From positions 378,875 through 442,874 of the forward strand of contig NZ_BAAAYN010000023.1 of assembly GCF_039536245.1 (NCBI RefSeq): 64,000 bases of DNA, written 5' to 3'. The translations under genes were made by a program, and so were the position numbers. The DNA comes from Cryptosporangium minutisporangium (GTDB lineage Bacteria > Actinomycetota > Actinomycetes > Mycobacteriales > Cryptosporangiaceae). This document shows, in pieces, positions 9,331 through 18,294 of this stretch; the stretch's first letter is position 1, and every line of letters begins with the position of its first letter. Below the pieces are notes generated by a model. The model worked only from the letters and a program-made list of their open reading frames with translations, was not told the origin of the DNA and did no database searches.

Positions 9331-10856
9331 CCGAGGTACTCAGCGTTGATCCCCGCACCGGCGCGACCGTCGAAATCGTGGCGACGGCGACCACGACGGC
9401 CGAGGTCGACGAAGCCTGCCGCCTCGCCGCCGACGCCACCGACGCACTCGAAGCGCTCGGCCGCGACGGACGCGCCGCGCTACTCGACGCCCTCGCCGAC
9501 GCGCTGGAGGCTCAGCGCACGGAGATCGTCGCGGTCGCCGACCGCGAGACCGCGCTCGGCGCGACCCGCCTCGGCGGGGAACTCACCCGCACCTGCTACC
9601 AGCTGAGCCTGTTCGCCGACGCGGTGCGCGAAGGCAGCTACCTCGAGGCCACCGTCGACCACGCCGACGACACCCCGATGGGCCCCCGGCCCGACCTGCG
9701 CCGCTTGCTCGTCCCGATCGGCCCGGTCGCCGTCTTCGGCGCGAGCAACTTCCCGCTCGCGTTCTCCGTCCCCGGCGGCGACACCGCGTCCGCCCTCGCC
9801 GCCGGCTGTCCGGTCGTGGTCAAGGCCCACGAGTCGCACCCGGCGACCGCCCAGCTGTGCTTCGACCTCATCGATGCTGCCGCACGTCAGGCCGGGGCGC
9901 CCGCCGGCACGATCGGTATCGTCCACGGCAGACAGGCCGGCGCCGATCTCGTCGCCCACCCCGCGATCCGGGCCGCCGGCTTCACCGGCTCCACCGCCGG
10001 CGCCCAGGCGCTCCTCGCGATCATCAACCGGCGACCGGACCCCATCCCGTTCTACGGCGAACTCAGCAGCCTCAACCCCCTGATCGTGACGCCTGCAGCC
10101 GCCGCCGACCGTGCGGCGAGCATCGGCTCGGAACTCGTCGCCTCGTTCACGCTCGGCGCCGGCCAGTTCTGCACCAAGCCCGGACTCGCCTTCGTCCCAA
10201 CCGGCCCGGACGGCGACCTCCTCGTCGCGTCGATGCAGCGAGCCGTCTCCGTCACCGCGGAGATGACCGCCCTCAACGACCGGATCGCCGCCGGCTACCA
10301 CGAGGGGGCCACCCGGCTGAGCGAGGCGGCAGCCGTCGCCCCCATCGCCTCCGGCCGAAGCGGTACGAACGGCGGCTTCCGCGTGTCTCCCCTACTGCTC
10401 ACCACAACCGCCGCCGACTTGCCGCGCGAAGCCACCGAAGAGCTCTTCGGGCCGGTGGCGGTCGTCGCCCGCTACCGCGACGAACACGAGCTGCTCGCCG
10501 CGATCGACGTGCTCCCGTCCTCGTTGACCGCCACCATCCATCGCGGACCGGACGAGACCGCACTACCGGCACGGCTCAGCCGCCGGTTGCGGTCGCGCGT
10601 CGGACGGCTGATCTACGACGGATACCCCACCGGCGTCGCCGTGTCCTGGGCCCAGCACCACGGGGGGCCGTGGCCCGCAACGAACACCCAGCACACGTCG
10701 GTGGGCGCCACCGCCGTTCGCCGGTTCCTCCGGCCGGTTACCTGGCAGAACGCGCCGCAGGAGATACTCCCGGCCGAGTTGCGCGACGGCTTCGACTCGA
10801 TCCCGCGTCGCCTCGACGGCGTCCTCCACACGCCGGGCCCCTGTGGAGTCAGGTGA
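9327..10856 (+). CDS. 2,5-dioxovalerate (2-oxoglutarate semialdehyde) dehydrogenase
   Basis: This NAD(P)-dependent aldehyde dehydrogenase of 509 residues oxidises 2-oxoglutarate semialdehyde to 2-oxoglutarate, the last step of the pathway. The nucleotide-binding region starts PIGPVAVFGASNFPLAF. The catalytic cysteine is in GAGQFCTKPG, and the general-base glutamate is in FYGELSSLNP. The pattern fits the KGSADH subgroup found in sugar acid clusters. The start overlaps the preceding stop in ATGA, with GGGAGAAGC upstream. It is the last gene of the operon; a decayed gene converges 4 bases after its stop. Confidence 0.93.
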   Translation: MTEVLSVDPRTGATVEIVATATTTAEVDEACRLAADATDALEALGRDGRAALLDALADALEAQRTEIVAVADRETALGATRLGGELTRTCYQLSLFADAVREGSYLEATVDHADDTPMGPRPDLRRLLVPIGPVAVFGASNFPLAFSVPGGDTASALAAGCPVVVKAHESHPATAQLCFDLIDAAARQAGAPAGTIGIVHGRQAGADLVAHPAIRAAGFTGSTAGAQALLAIINRRPDPIPFYGELSSLNPLIVTPAAAADRAASIGSELVASFTLGAGQFCTKPGLAFVPTGPDGDLLVASMQRAVSVTAEMTALNDRIAAGYHEGATRLSEAAAVAPIASGRSGTNGGFRVSPLLLTTTAADLPREATEELFGPVAVVARYRDEHELLAAIDVLPSSLTATIHRGPDETALPARLSRRLRSRVGRLIYDGYPTGVAVSWAQHHGGPWPATNTQHTSVGATAVRRFLRPVTWQNAPQEILPAELRDGFDSIPRRLDGVLHTPGPCGVR

Positions 10857-10860
10857 AACG

Positions 10861-11515
10861 TCAGGCGGCAGCGCCGAACATTTTCGCGCCTTCCCGGCCT
10901 ATGGCCTGGGTCTTCAGAACGTCGGGCCGCAGTTCCCGCTCGTAGGCGACGAACCCAGCCCGGTGGTCGCCTCCGGATTCGGCGAGTTCGCGCGCCAGTA
11001 CCCGGGCGCCGATCAGTGCCTGAGAGGTGCCCATACCGCTGGTCGGGGCCGCGCAGTAGCCCGCGTCGCCGATCAGGGCGATCCTGCCGTGCGACCAGCG
11101 GTCCAGCTCCACCTGGCAGGCTGAGGCGAAGTAGAAGTCCGCTGCCTGCGCCATCTCGTCCAGCAGCCGAGGCGCTTCCCAGCCGTTCCCGGCGAACGCC
11201 GCCCGGATTGCCTGTTCCTGTCCGTCCCGATCACGCTGGTCCAGCGCGGCAGTATCGGTCGCGAAGGAGAGACTTACCGTGAGGCGATCCGCGTCGCCGG
11301 CGAACGCCTCAGCCGGTAGCCGTCCGGTCTCGGCGCCCGTCTCGTCGACCAGCGTGGTGCCACGCATCTTCGTCTCGTGCTCGCGAACCTCACCGAGGAT
11401 GCCCATCTCCTCCAACAAGCCGAGAGCCGCACCGCGGACATCGACCGCGTATCCGCTGTCGCGCACCGACAGCGCGCTCTCCACAACGGTCACCTGGTAG
11501 CCGTCGCGGTGCAAC
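10861..11515 (-). pseudogene. FAD-dependent monooxygenase, N-terminus and middle deleted
   Basis: The surviving parts match TetX-like/PHBH-fold flavin monooxygenases. The first 13 or so residues (WLHRDGYQVTVVES) correspond to the helix and second strand of the Rossmann fold, but the GxGxxG strand that should precede them is missing. After GAETGRLPAEAF the sequence jumps directly to LTVSLSFATDTAALDQRDR, omitting the central region. The FAD-phosphate motif IALIGDAGYC is intact near the end. About 218 residues remain of an expected 390 or so. Upstream sequence on this strand is the antisense of a TetR remnant. It is unlikely to be active. Confidence 0.75.
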
Positions 11516-11856
11516 CAGCGGTGCAAGCGGTGGACGAACTCGGCGACGAACTCGCACGCAGCGTGCCCGCGGAGAACCCGGAGGAGCAGTGGCACGCCCT
11601 GATCGACACCTTCACCACGCATCGCGCACTGTGGGTCGCCCAACTCGAAGCAGTCGTACAGGCCGAACGATCACCGGAAGTGCGCAAACACCTCGCCGAG
11701 GGGCAGCGCCAGGGACGCGAAGGGCTCGGCCGTTCAGTACCGCTCGCGTTGCTGACCGGCCTGATGCTGCAGTGGCTGGTTGACCTCGAGCACGCGCCGT
11801 CCGCCAACGAGGTAGTGGCCGAACTGCACTCGCTCACCGAGAGTTACCGACGTTGA
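11515..11856 (+). pseudogene. TetR-family regulator remnant, DNA-binding domain deleted
   Basis: From about 11515 to the stop at 11856 the sequence reads as the ligand-binding half of a TetR regulator (VDELGDELARSVPAENPEEQ, then HRALWVAQLEAVVQAE and LLTGLMLQWLVD). No helix-turn-helix precedes it: upstream codons are the antisense of the monooxygenase remnant. The open frame extends further upstream (to 11377), but that part is not TetR-like. The pair was probably a divergent regulator and target whose shared 5' ends were lost in one deletion at about 11515. Confidence 0.7.
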
Positions 11857-11892
11857 ATACGCACCTACCTGGCGAAGCCGGGCTGTGCGCCG

Positions 11893-14689
11893 CTACAGGC
11901 CGCTCGTGGAAACCAATCGCGTCAGCGCGGTTCGTGAGCGTAGCCCGAGTTTGCGGTAGATGTGGGCGAGGTGCGCCTCGACGGTCTTGACCGAGATGAA
12001 CAGGGCGGCGCCGACCTCCACGTTGTTGAGGCCGTCGGCCACCATCCGTGCCACCTGGAGTTCTTGAGGACTGAGTCCGTCGAGGCCGCTGCCGCCCCCG
12101 CCGCCGGGCAGGTCGGCGGGGCGGTCGCCGGGCGGCGGGTGACCGCTGGCGGTTAGTTCGGCAACCGTTCGCTGGGTCCACGGGGTCGCCCCGAGGGCGC
12201 TGAAGATGCGATGCGCGGCGAGCAGGGGCGCGCGCGACTGGCCTTTACGCCGGATCCGACGCAGCGCCGCTCCCTGACAGAGCAGCGTCCGCGCACGTTC
12301 GAACGGCACCGGATGCTGCTCGTGTTCGGCCAGCGCGTACTCGAACGCGGCTGCGGCCTCATCCGGGTCGTCGGCGAGCAACGCGCGGCAACGGGCGGTC
12401 ACGGCAGCCGGCCAGATCAAGCCGGTCCGTTTGGCTGCGTCTTCCAGCCACGCGAGAACTTCTCGGGCGGCCATCGGATTGCCGGCCCGGCTATGGGCTT
12501 CGACGAGGTCAGCAGCGAACGGAGGAAGGTTCGGGTTCCCCAGCCCCAAGCGCGTGTAGTCGGCGAATGCCTGGTCGAGGTGGACCACGGCATCTGCGCA
12601 GGCGCCCTGACTCAGGCTGTCGAGGCCGAGCGCCGCGTCCCGGATGATCGACATGTTGCGTATTTCGGTGAAGTCGGCGGACTCCTGCGCGTCGGCGATG
12701 TGACGTGCGCAGGCGGAACGATCGCCGCGGGCGGCGTCGATCCGGGCCAGCGACAGTGACGCGAACGCCGCGATGCCGGGATGCCGCAGGGACATGCTCG
12801 TGGACGCCGATTCCAGGGCATCCGAGTAGGCCGCGGACCATTGCCCTAGCCACCACCCCAGATCGCACCGGGCGCCGCAGGCATAGGCGAACGCCAACGG
12901 ATTCACCGCGCGTCGTGCCTCGTCCAAGACTGTCTGCAGCAGGCGCTGAGCATCGTCGTAGTACTCCAGGCCGGTGCAGGTTTGGCCGAGGACACCGAGT
13001 TCCATCATGGCCTCGGCGGGGTCGACGTCGGCCAGGGCCGTCATCGCGCGCTGCAGTTCGACTTTGGCTTCGGGTACGTCGCCGATCAGGGCGAGGTTGA
13101 GGGAGAGGAGCAGCGGACCGTTACCGGCGGCTACGGTCGCCGGGGGCGGGAAGTCCTGGCATCGTCGAGCGGCCCGGATACCGCCTGCCATGTCCATGTA
13201 CATCGCCGCCGGAAGCGCTGCTTCGCTGCTGAGCAGATACGCCCGGCCCGCGTCGATTGCGGCGATCTGTTCGGCCGCGCCGGCCAAGAGGCGGTAGGCA
13301 CGGCTGACGTGCCCCATCCAGGTGAGCACCCGGCCGTAGAGCAGCGCCAGATCGGCGCGAAGCCGAGGATCGCTTGCGACGTTCTGGGCAACCTCGCACC
13401 AGGTGGCCGCGTCGCCGCACGCTCCGCCGAGGAACGCGTCGGCCGAACCCTCGAGCAACCGGCTCGCGGACAGGTCAGACAGCGGAGTCAGCTCGGCCGC
13501 CCGGTGCCAGGCCTGCGCGGCGGCCAGGTACGAACCGCACTGCCGCGCGTCGGTCGCCGCACGCACGAGTTCCTGGGCGATGTCCTCGTCCGGCGCGACG
13601 GCCGCTGAGGACAGGTACCACGCGCGTTGGGCACCGGTCGACTCCTCCGCCAGCGCCCGGTAGACATCCCGGCGACGTGAGGCCGGAGCCATGTTCAGCA
13701 CGACACCGCGCACGATCGGATGTACAAGTTCATAACCGCGGTCATCGGCCACGACCACGCGAGCCCGCTCCGCGGGATCGAGGTCGTGGATCGTGACGCC
13801 GATCCGGCGCAGCGCGTTCGAGCAACTCAACGGTGGCGTGACGAGCGGCCGCGACCACCGTCAGTGCGAGCAGGGTCGGCACCGGCAGGGCCTCCAGCCG
13901 GATGAACCAGCCTCGCTCGGCTCGCCCACCGACGTCCGGTGATCTCGGCAGCGGGCACTGCCCGCTGCGCTGCTCAGCGGAGAGCCGCGAGGCGTATTCG
14001 AGTAGCACCAGAGGGTTTCCCCGAGAGAAGTCCAGCAGCGCACGGAACACGCCAGCCGCCAGGTCCAGACCGCGTGAATGCAGGATCCGGTGGCATTCCC
14101 GCTCCGGCAACCCGCCCACATCCACGGCGACGATTCCGTCCCGGGCGTCCAGGTGCTCTCTACTTGCAGCGACCAGGACGACAGGTTCTGCGGCGATTCG
14201 TCGAGCCAGGAACTGGAATACCCGCAGCGAGTCAGGATCCACCCATTGCAGATCATCAACGAGGACGACCAGCGGCTGCTCCTGACCGGCCAGCGAGAGA
14301 ACGTTCAGGACAGCAACACACACCGCGTACGGATTCACCGGGCCGGAGCGGGCACCCAGCGCGAGCGCTCCTTCAAGACTCTCCTGCTGCGCCCGCGGCA
14401 GGGCGGGGAAGTAGCCGGCCAACGGCACGAGCAACTCGCCGAGCGCGGCGAAGGGCAGCGTCGCCTCACTCTCCACGCCACTGATCCGGTAGACCCGGTA
14501 CCGCGTGGCGGCTTGCCGGGCGGCGCACTCGAGCAGCGTGGTCTTACCAACGCCGGGGTCGCCACGAAGGAGGATCGCTCGACCGGAGGCCGGAAGGCCA
14601 GCCAAGGCACTTGCCAGGATCTCCCGTTCGCTAGATCTGCCGACCACCCCGTCGCCGACATCCGGCTCCATCGGCAGCTCAGCTCCCAT
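11893..14689 (-). pseudogene. LAL-type LuxR regulator with AAA ATPase, frameshifted
   Basis: Two overlapping minus-strand frames together form one large LuxR-family ATP-binding regulator. The first (14689 to about 13800) holds the ATPase with Walker A GDPGVGKTTLL and Walker B LVVLVDDLQWVD. The second (about 13800 to 11893) carries the TPR-like middle and the C-terminal LuxR helix-turn-helix (LSPQELQVARMVADGLNNVEV, VKTVEAHLAHIYRKL). The frames join near VELLERA / LRRIGVTIHDL, where one base must be skipped. The total span of 2797 bases is 932 codons plus one base. The ATG at 14689 is the likeliest start; a TTG at 14794 is possible. Either a true frameshift mutation or one extra base in the assembly would explain this. 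Confidence 0.8.
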
Positions 14690-15045
14690 GCGCCCGTCCC
14701 GCTCCTTCGGTGACCGCAGCTCCCGACCGTGCACGCTAAGCGAACCATAGGGAAATCCCCTATATCGCCCATACCGCTCATCAGCGTATGACAACGAATG
14801 CTGGCCTGCTACCCCGCGCCGCCCTGCTCAGCGCATTCCCGGTCCGGAATTGGCAGATACGACCCCATCGGTGCCCGGGCCTCCGGCCACGAAGCATTCC
14901 TCGAGTTCACCTGCGCCCTCAGCCCCGTAGGACAGGGGTCGCAGCCGCATCGACCTCCTCCCGAGGGAGGGAACTCCCTCATATCTCGAGATAGTTCTGG
15001 GCGTTATACCTCCTTAGCGAGCTTTAACTGTTTAGGAGGCGTGAT
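14690..15045. other. Intergenic region upstream of the secreted repeat protein
   Basis: No gene is visible in these 356 bases. They should hold divergent promoters for the LAL gene and the secreted protein. The stretch near 14955-15000 has nested short inverted repeats (CCTCCCGAGGGAGG with GGGAACTCCCTC), which could fold in an mRNA leader. AGGAGG at 15034-15039 is the ribosome binding site for the gene at 15046. I found no match to a known riboswitch. Confidence 0.5.
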
Positions 15046-16446
15046 GTGAGAGCGATCCGATTCGCCGCCGCTGCGAGCCTCGCGGCAGCGGTGTTCACCG
15101 CCGCGGCGACTGGTTCCGCATCACAGGCCGAGGCGGCGGTGCCGAGTGGAGGGCCGCAGGCCTTGCCGCAGTGGGACCCGCCGGTGCCGGGCATTCCGAC
15201 CGAACCGGGAGACCTCGTACCGCGCGTGCCGGACCTTCCGACCAGCCCGGGAGACATCCTCCAGCACATACCCGGCGTACCGGGCGGGTCCACCGGCGGG
15301 GCACCTCCGGCACCGGGCGTGCCGGAGGTCATCAACGACACGGCCCAGGTACCGAACGTGCCCGACGTGCGCGTGCCCGACGTGCGCGTGCCCGACGTAC
15401 GCGTACCCGACGTACGCGTACCCGACGTACGCGTACCCGACGTACGCGTAACCGACGTACGCGTACCCGACGTACGCGGGCCTCGCGGGCCTCGCGGGCC
15501 TCGCGGGCCTCGTTTGCCGACGTTGCCGGAGGTCATCAGCGACACGGCACAAGGCGCGCCGCGCGTGCCGAGGGTTCCGACCGACCCGGCAGATGTTCTA
15601 GAGCATCTACCGGATCGGCCGAGAGGTTCCACCGGCTCGATACCGGCCGTACCGGGGAGGCTGCCGGGCGGACCCATCCGGAGCCCGCAGCAAGCCTGGC
15701 AGGACATCCAGCAGGCGTGGCGGGACGGCGCCAGCGGGAACTTCACCGAGGCGTGCGCTCAGGCGACGAACACCCAGGCACCGCAGAGTGACGACGACGA
15801 CGTCGACCCGATGTTCAGAATCTGCCAGCGCATCACTCGAGGCGGTACTCCGCAGGACTACACCTGCGCGGTCATCGGCGTCGGCGGCGGAGTGGTAGGC
15901 GGAATCTTCCAAGCCCCACGCGCCGGTGCGACGGCCAGCGAAGGCACCTGCCGGGTATGGAACGGACGGGCCACATCCGAAGAAGTAGCGTGCGACACCG
16001 CGGCTGCGGGTGCCCAGGACGCCACGCAGAGCCAGACGGCTGGAGCCGCCGTCGGCGGCGCCTGCGAGGTCGTCACCGGGCAGACCACATGGGAAGGGGC
16101 GGCGTGCAAGGTCGCCGTGGCGGGAATGTCCGAGACCGGCGCGGAGCGGCAACACATCCGGGCCGTGCAGAGTTCGTGCGGGGTGCTAGCTCAGGGCGGC
16201 ACGACGGCTGAGGCGGCGTGTGCGGCGATCGCGGAGGAAGTCGCCGGGGAAAGAGGCCGCGCACGAGGGGACCGAGCAGGCGACATCTGCCGCCAGGCGG
16301 TGGCTGGTCAGCCGCTCAACCAAACCACCTGCGACGAGGTTCGGACCGAGGTCGCGACACGGGGTGACGTCACCGACGCCGACCGGGCCCGTCAGCTGTG
16401 CATGGACATCGCCACGTTCATGTCGCGTTCGGGTATCCAGCGGTAG
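15046..16446 (+). CDS. Secreted repeat protein with VPDVR, GPR and C-x13-C modules
   Basis: This protein of 466 residues begins with a signal peptide (residues 1-31, RAIRFAAAASLAAAVFTAAA, cleavage near AEA-AV). A Pro and Val-rich stalk follows, with eight tandem VPDVR pentapeptides (one is VTDVR) and then four GPR triplets. The stalk is flanked by two related blocks (PEVINDTAQ / PEVISDTAQ; PTSPGDILQHIPG / PTDPADVLEHLP), indicating an internal duplication. The C-terminal half (about residues 259-430) has five cysteine pairs with exactly 13 residues between them, likely a disulphide-stabilised helical repeat. GTG start with AGGAGG 6 bases upstream. There is no sorting signal. The function is unknown. 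Confidence 0.8.
   Translation: MRAIRFAAAASLAAAVFTAAATGSASQAEAAVPSGGPQALPQWDPPVPGIPTEPGDLVPRVPDLPTSPGDILQHIPGVPGGSTGGAPPAPGVPEVINDTAQVPNVPDVRVPDVRVPDVRVPDVRVPDVRVPDVRVTDVRVPDVRGPRGPRGPRGPRLPTLPEVISDTAQGAPRVPRVPTDPADVLEHLPDRPRGSTGSIPAVPGRLPGGPIRSPQQAWQDIQQAWRDGASGNFTEACAQATNTQAPQSDDDDVDPMFRICQRITRGGTPQDYTCAVIGVGGGVVGGIFQAPRAGATASEGTCRVWNGRATSEEVACDTAAAGAQDATQSQTAGAAVGGACEVVTGQTTWEGAACKVAVAGMSETGAERQHIRAVQSSCGVLAQGGTTAEAACAAIAEEVAGERGRARGDRAGDICRQAVAGQPLNQTTCDEVRTEVATRGDVTDADRARQLCMDIATFMSRSGIQR
15358..15513 (+). repeat. In-frame tandem repeats: 8 x 15 bp (VPDVR) then 4 x 9 bp (GPR)
   Basis: The 15-bp units run from 15358 to 15477. The first two use GTGCGC and the later ones use GTACGC, so most later units are nearly identical and carry the palindrome GTACGCGTAC across unit borders. 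The 9-bp units (GGGCCTCGC, the last ending CGT) run from 15478 to 15513. Both unit lengths are multiples of three, so copy number can change without breaking the reading frame. Confidence 0.95.
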
Positions 16447-16462
16447 GAACCGCAGCGCGGCG

Positions 16463-16490
16463 CGGCCGGGGAGCTGACGCTCCCCGGCCG
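16463..16490 (+). terminator. Strong hairpin after the secreted repeat protein
   Basis: CGGCCGGGGAGC and GCTCCCCGGCCG form a perfect 12-bp stem with a TGAC loop, 16 bases after the stop codon. There is no T-tract, as is common for actinobacterial terminators. Confidence 0.75.
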
Positions 16491-16530
16491 TACCGTTCCG
16501 TCCGGGCTCGCAGGCGCCAGGCCAAGCGCG

Positions 16531-17028
16531 TCATGGCTTGCGCCGCAGGCCGGCAGCCATGTCTTCGAGCGCCTCGGCGGTCTCCGGCTCTGCACAACAG
16601 ACCGCCGCCCACATGCCGATCTCCACCGCCGACGGCACGACCTCGTCGGATTCGACCGCCCGCACCTGACCGATCTCCCGGCCGAGGCAGCGGGCGAGTT
16701 CGTCGACCTCCAGGCGCGCCCTTGTGCGCAACTGTCGGAGTCGGTCGCCGAGCGAACCGGCCCGCGGTGCCTCACCGCGAATGCGCGCGTCAGCCCAGGT
16801 GATCGCGGCCTGCACGGCTGCGACCAGCCGACGAGCATCGTCGAGCGGAGTGTGGAGCGTGTCGTCGGCTCCGCGCCAGGGTGCGGTGATGGAGATGGCG
16901 TGTTCATACCCTGGCGTCTCGAGGAAGCGGACGTACCAGCCGTTGGCCGGGTTCCACTCAGCACCCGCGAGCGGGCCGCCGAAGGCAGACTCGATCCGAT
17001 TCGGTTCTTCGGGCACGCAGCGCTCCAT
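16531..17028 (-). CDS. Small protein with Cro/CI-like helix-turn-helix, function unknown
   Basis: A 165-residue protein from the ATG at 17028 is preferred to the longer open frame (start 17223), whose extra residues are Arg-rich and non-conserved in character. The N-terminal 85 residues (PNRIESAFGGPLAG, WNPANGWYVRFLETPGYEHAI) are of unknown type. Residues about 95-150 resemble an XRE helix-turn-helix (LGDRLRQLRTRARLEVDELA, then QVRAVESDEVVPS). No clear Shine-Dalgarno sequence precedes the start. The true start and function are uncertain. Confidence 0.5.
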   Translation of the reverse strand: MERCVPEEPNRIESAFGGPLAGAEWNPANGWYVRFLETPGYEHAISITAPWRGADDTLHTPLDDARRLVAAVQAAITWADARIRGEAPRAGSLGDRLRQLRTRARLEVDELARCLGREIGQVRAVESDEVVPSAVEIGMWAAVCCAEPETAEALEDMAAGLRRKP

Positions 17029-17131
17029 CCGCGGAAGTAGACGTGAGATTCGGTCGACGGCGGGCTCTCGGTGGCGTCGAGCGCTCGGTCGGGGACGCGC
17101 TGCTAGTGGGCGAACGTGAACCAGTTGCCGT

Positions 17132-18121
17132 TCACGTAGTCGGCTGGCTGGCCGGCGTGGTCGGCGGAGTGCCGCCGCCGCCGCTCGAGTAGACCGCCAC
17201 GTAGTCGACCAGCATCGGCACACCCGGCCGGGTGGCCGCGGTCGGGCCGCCGCCGAACGCGGCCGGGAAGCCGCCGCCCATCGCGACGTTGAGGATGATG
17301 AAGTAGCCGTGATTGGTGGCTGCGGTCCATGACGGGCCGTCCACCTGACTCGCGTCGAGGGTGAAGTAGACGCTGCCGTCCCGGTACCACCGCAGCGTCT
17401 CCGGGGTCACGCTCCGGTCCCACTCCACGCCGTAGGTGTGGAAGCTGTTCAGGCAGCCGGGGCAAGCACGCTCGCCGCTGCCCAGCCCGGATGTCTCGTT
17501 ACAGGTCCCGGGGATGCTCGGTCCGCAGTGGAGCGTGGCGAAGTGGGTGCTCCGCCCGTTGATCGCCTCCATGATGTCGATCTCGCCGATGCTGGGCCAG
17601 TTCGTCGCGCCGACCGGCCGGGCTCCCTCGCCCATCGCCCAGAACGCCGGCCAGTAGCCGGCCGCCTCGGCCCCGGTGACGTCACCCTGCTGCAGCGACG
17701 CCTCGATCCGCAGCTTGCCGCCGACCGGCGGCTGGAAGTCGGTGCGCCGGGTTTCGATGCGGGCCGAGGTCCAGTTGCCGTCCGCGTCTCGGCGGGGGGT
17801 GATCGCCAGGTGACCGGCCCCGTCCAGGCTGACGTTCTGCGTGTCGCTGGTCATCCGCTCCACTTCGCCGGTGCCCCAGTTCGGCGCTCCCCCGGGGTAG
17901 CTGGTGCCGAGGCTGTACAGCCAGTCGCTCTCGTTGATGCGAGCGCCGGCCGCGCCGGTGAAGTCGTCGCCCCAGACCAAGGTGTACCCGGCGGCCGGGG
18001 CGGGGACCGCGCCGGCGGCGCTCGGCAGGGCGGCCAAGAGTGCGGCGACTAGAGCGGCGGCGAACCCGGCGGCGGCGAGGGCTCGCCATCGCAGACGACG
18101 CGCGAACGTGGGTGCGGGCAT
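17132..18121 (-). CDS. Secreted GH16 family endo-beta-glucanase (laminarinase type)
   Basis: This is an extracellular glycoside hydrolase of family 16, acting on beta-1,3 or mixed-linkage glucans. The signal peptide covers about residues 1-37 (RRLRWRALAAAGF, cleavage near AGA-VPAP). The catalytic motif GEIDIMEAING has the nucleophile and acid/base glutamates in ExDxxE form, preceded by YWPAFWAMGE and followed by FHTYGVEWD. The ATG at 18121 has AAAGGGAG upstream. The protein ends abruptly in a Gly/Pro/Thr linker (SSGGGGTPPTTPASQPTT), as if a carbohydrate-binding module once followed. It is divergent from a LacI gene and has a CebR-like operator 44 bases upstream. Confidence 0.92.
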   Translation of the reverse strand: MPAPTFARRLRWRALAAAGFAAALVAALLAALPSAAGAVPAPAAGYTLVWGDDFTGAAGARINESDWLYSLGTSYPGGAPNWGTGEVERMTSDTQNVSLDGAGHLAITPRRDADGNWTSARIETRRTDFQPPVGGKLRIEASLQQGDVTGAEAAGYWPAFWAMGEGARPVGATNWPSIGEIDIMEAINGRSTHFATLHCGPSIPGTCNETSGLGSGERACPGCLNSFHTYGVEWDRSVTPETLRWYRDGSVYFTLDASQVDGPSWTAATNHGYFIILNVAMGGGFPAAFGGGPTAATRPGVPMLVDYVAVYSSGGGGTPPTTPASQPTT

Positions 18122-18164
18122 GACGGCTCCCTTTCGCGACAAGCCCCCCACGGGTGGGAACTCC

Positions 18165-18178
18165 TGGGACCGTTCCCA
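18165..18178. promoter_or_regulatory. CebR-like LacI operator upstream of GH16 gene
   Basis: TGGGACCGTTCCCA is a 14-bp dyad with perfect TGGGA/TCCCA arms and the central CG typical of LacI-family operators. It differs at two inner positions from the published Streptomyces CebR box TGGGAGCGCTCCCA. It lies 44 bases before the GH16 start. Confidence 0.8.
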
Positions 18179-18294
18179 ATAAGGACGGTAGACCCGCCGA
18201 TGTTCGACGGTCAATAGGTGCTTTTCAGCACGGTCCGGAGCTGCTCGGTCGACGTCAGGCGTGGTGAGGTGATGGCGAACCCCCCGAGTGCCGC

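Noticed and set aside
14690-15045. c-di-AMP or other riboswitch upstream of a secreted protein
   Set aside because: Nested hairpins exist, but I could not match the conserved cores of known riboswitches by eye.
15358-15513. CRISPR-like regularly spaced repeats
   Set aside because: Units are directly adjacent with no spacers and are translated in frame as VPDVR and GPR.
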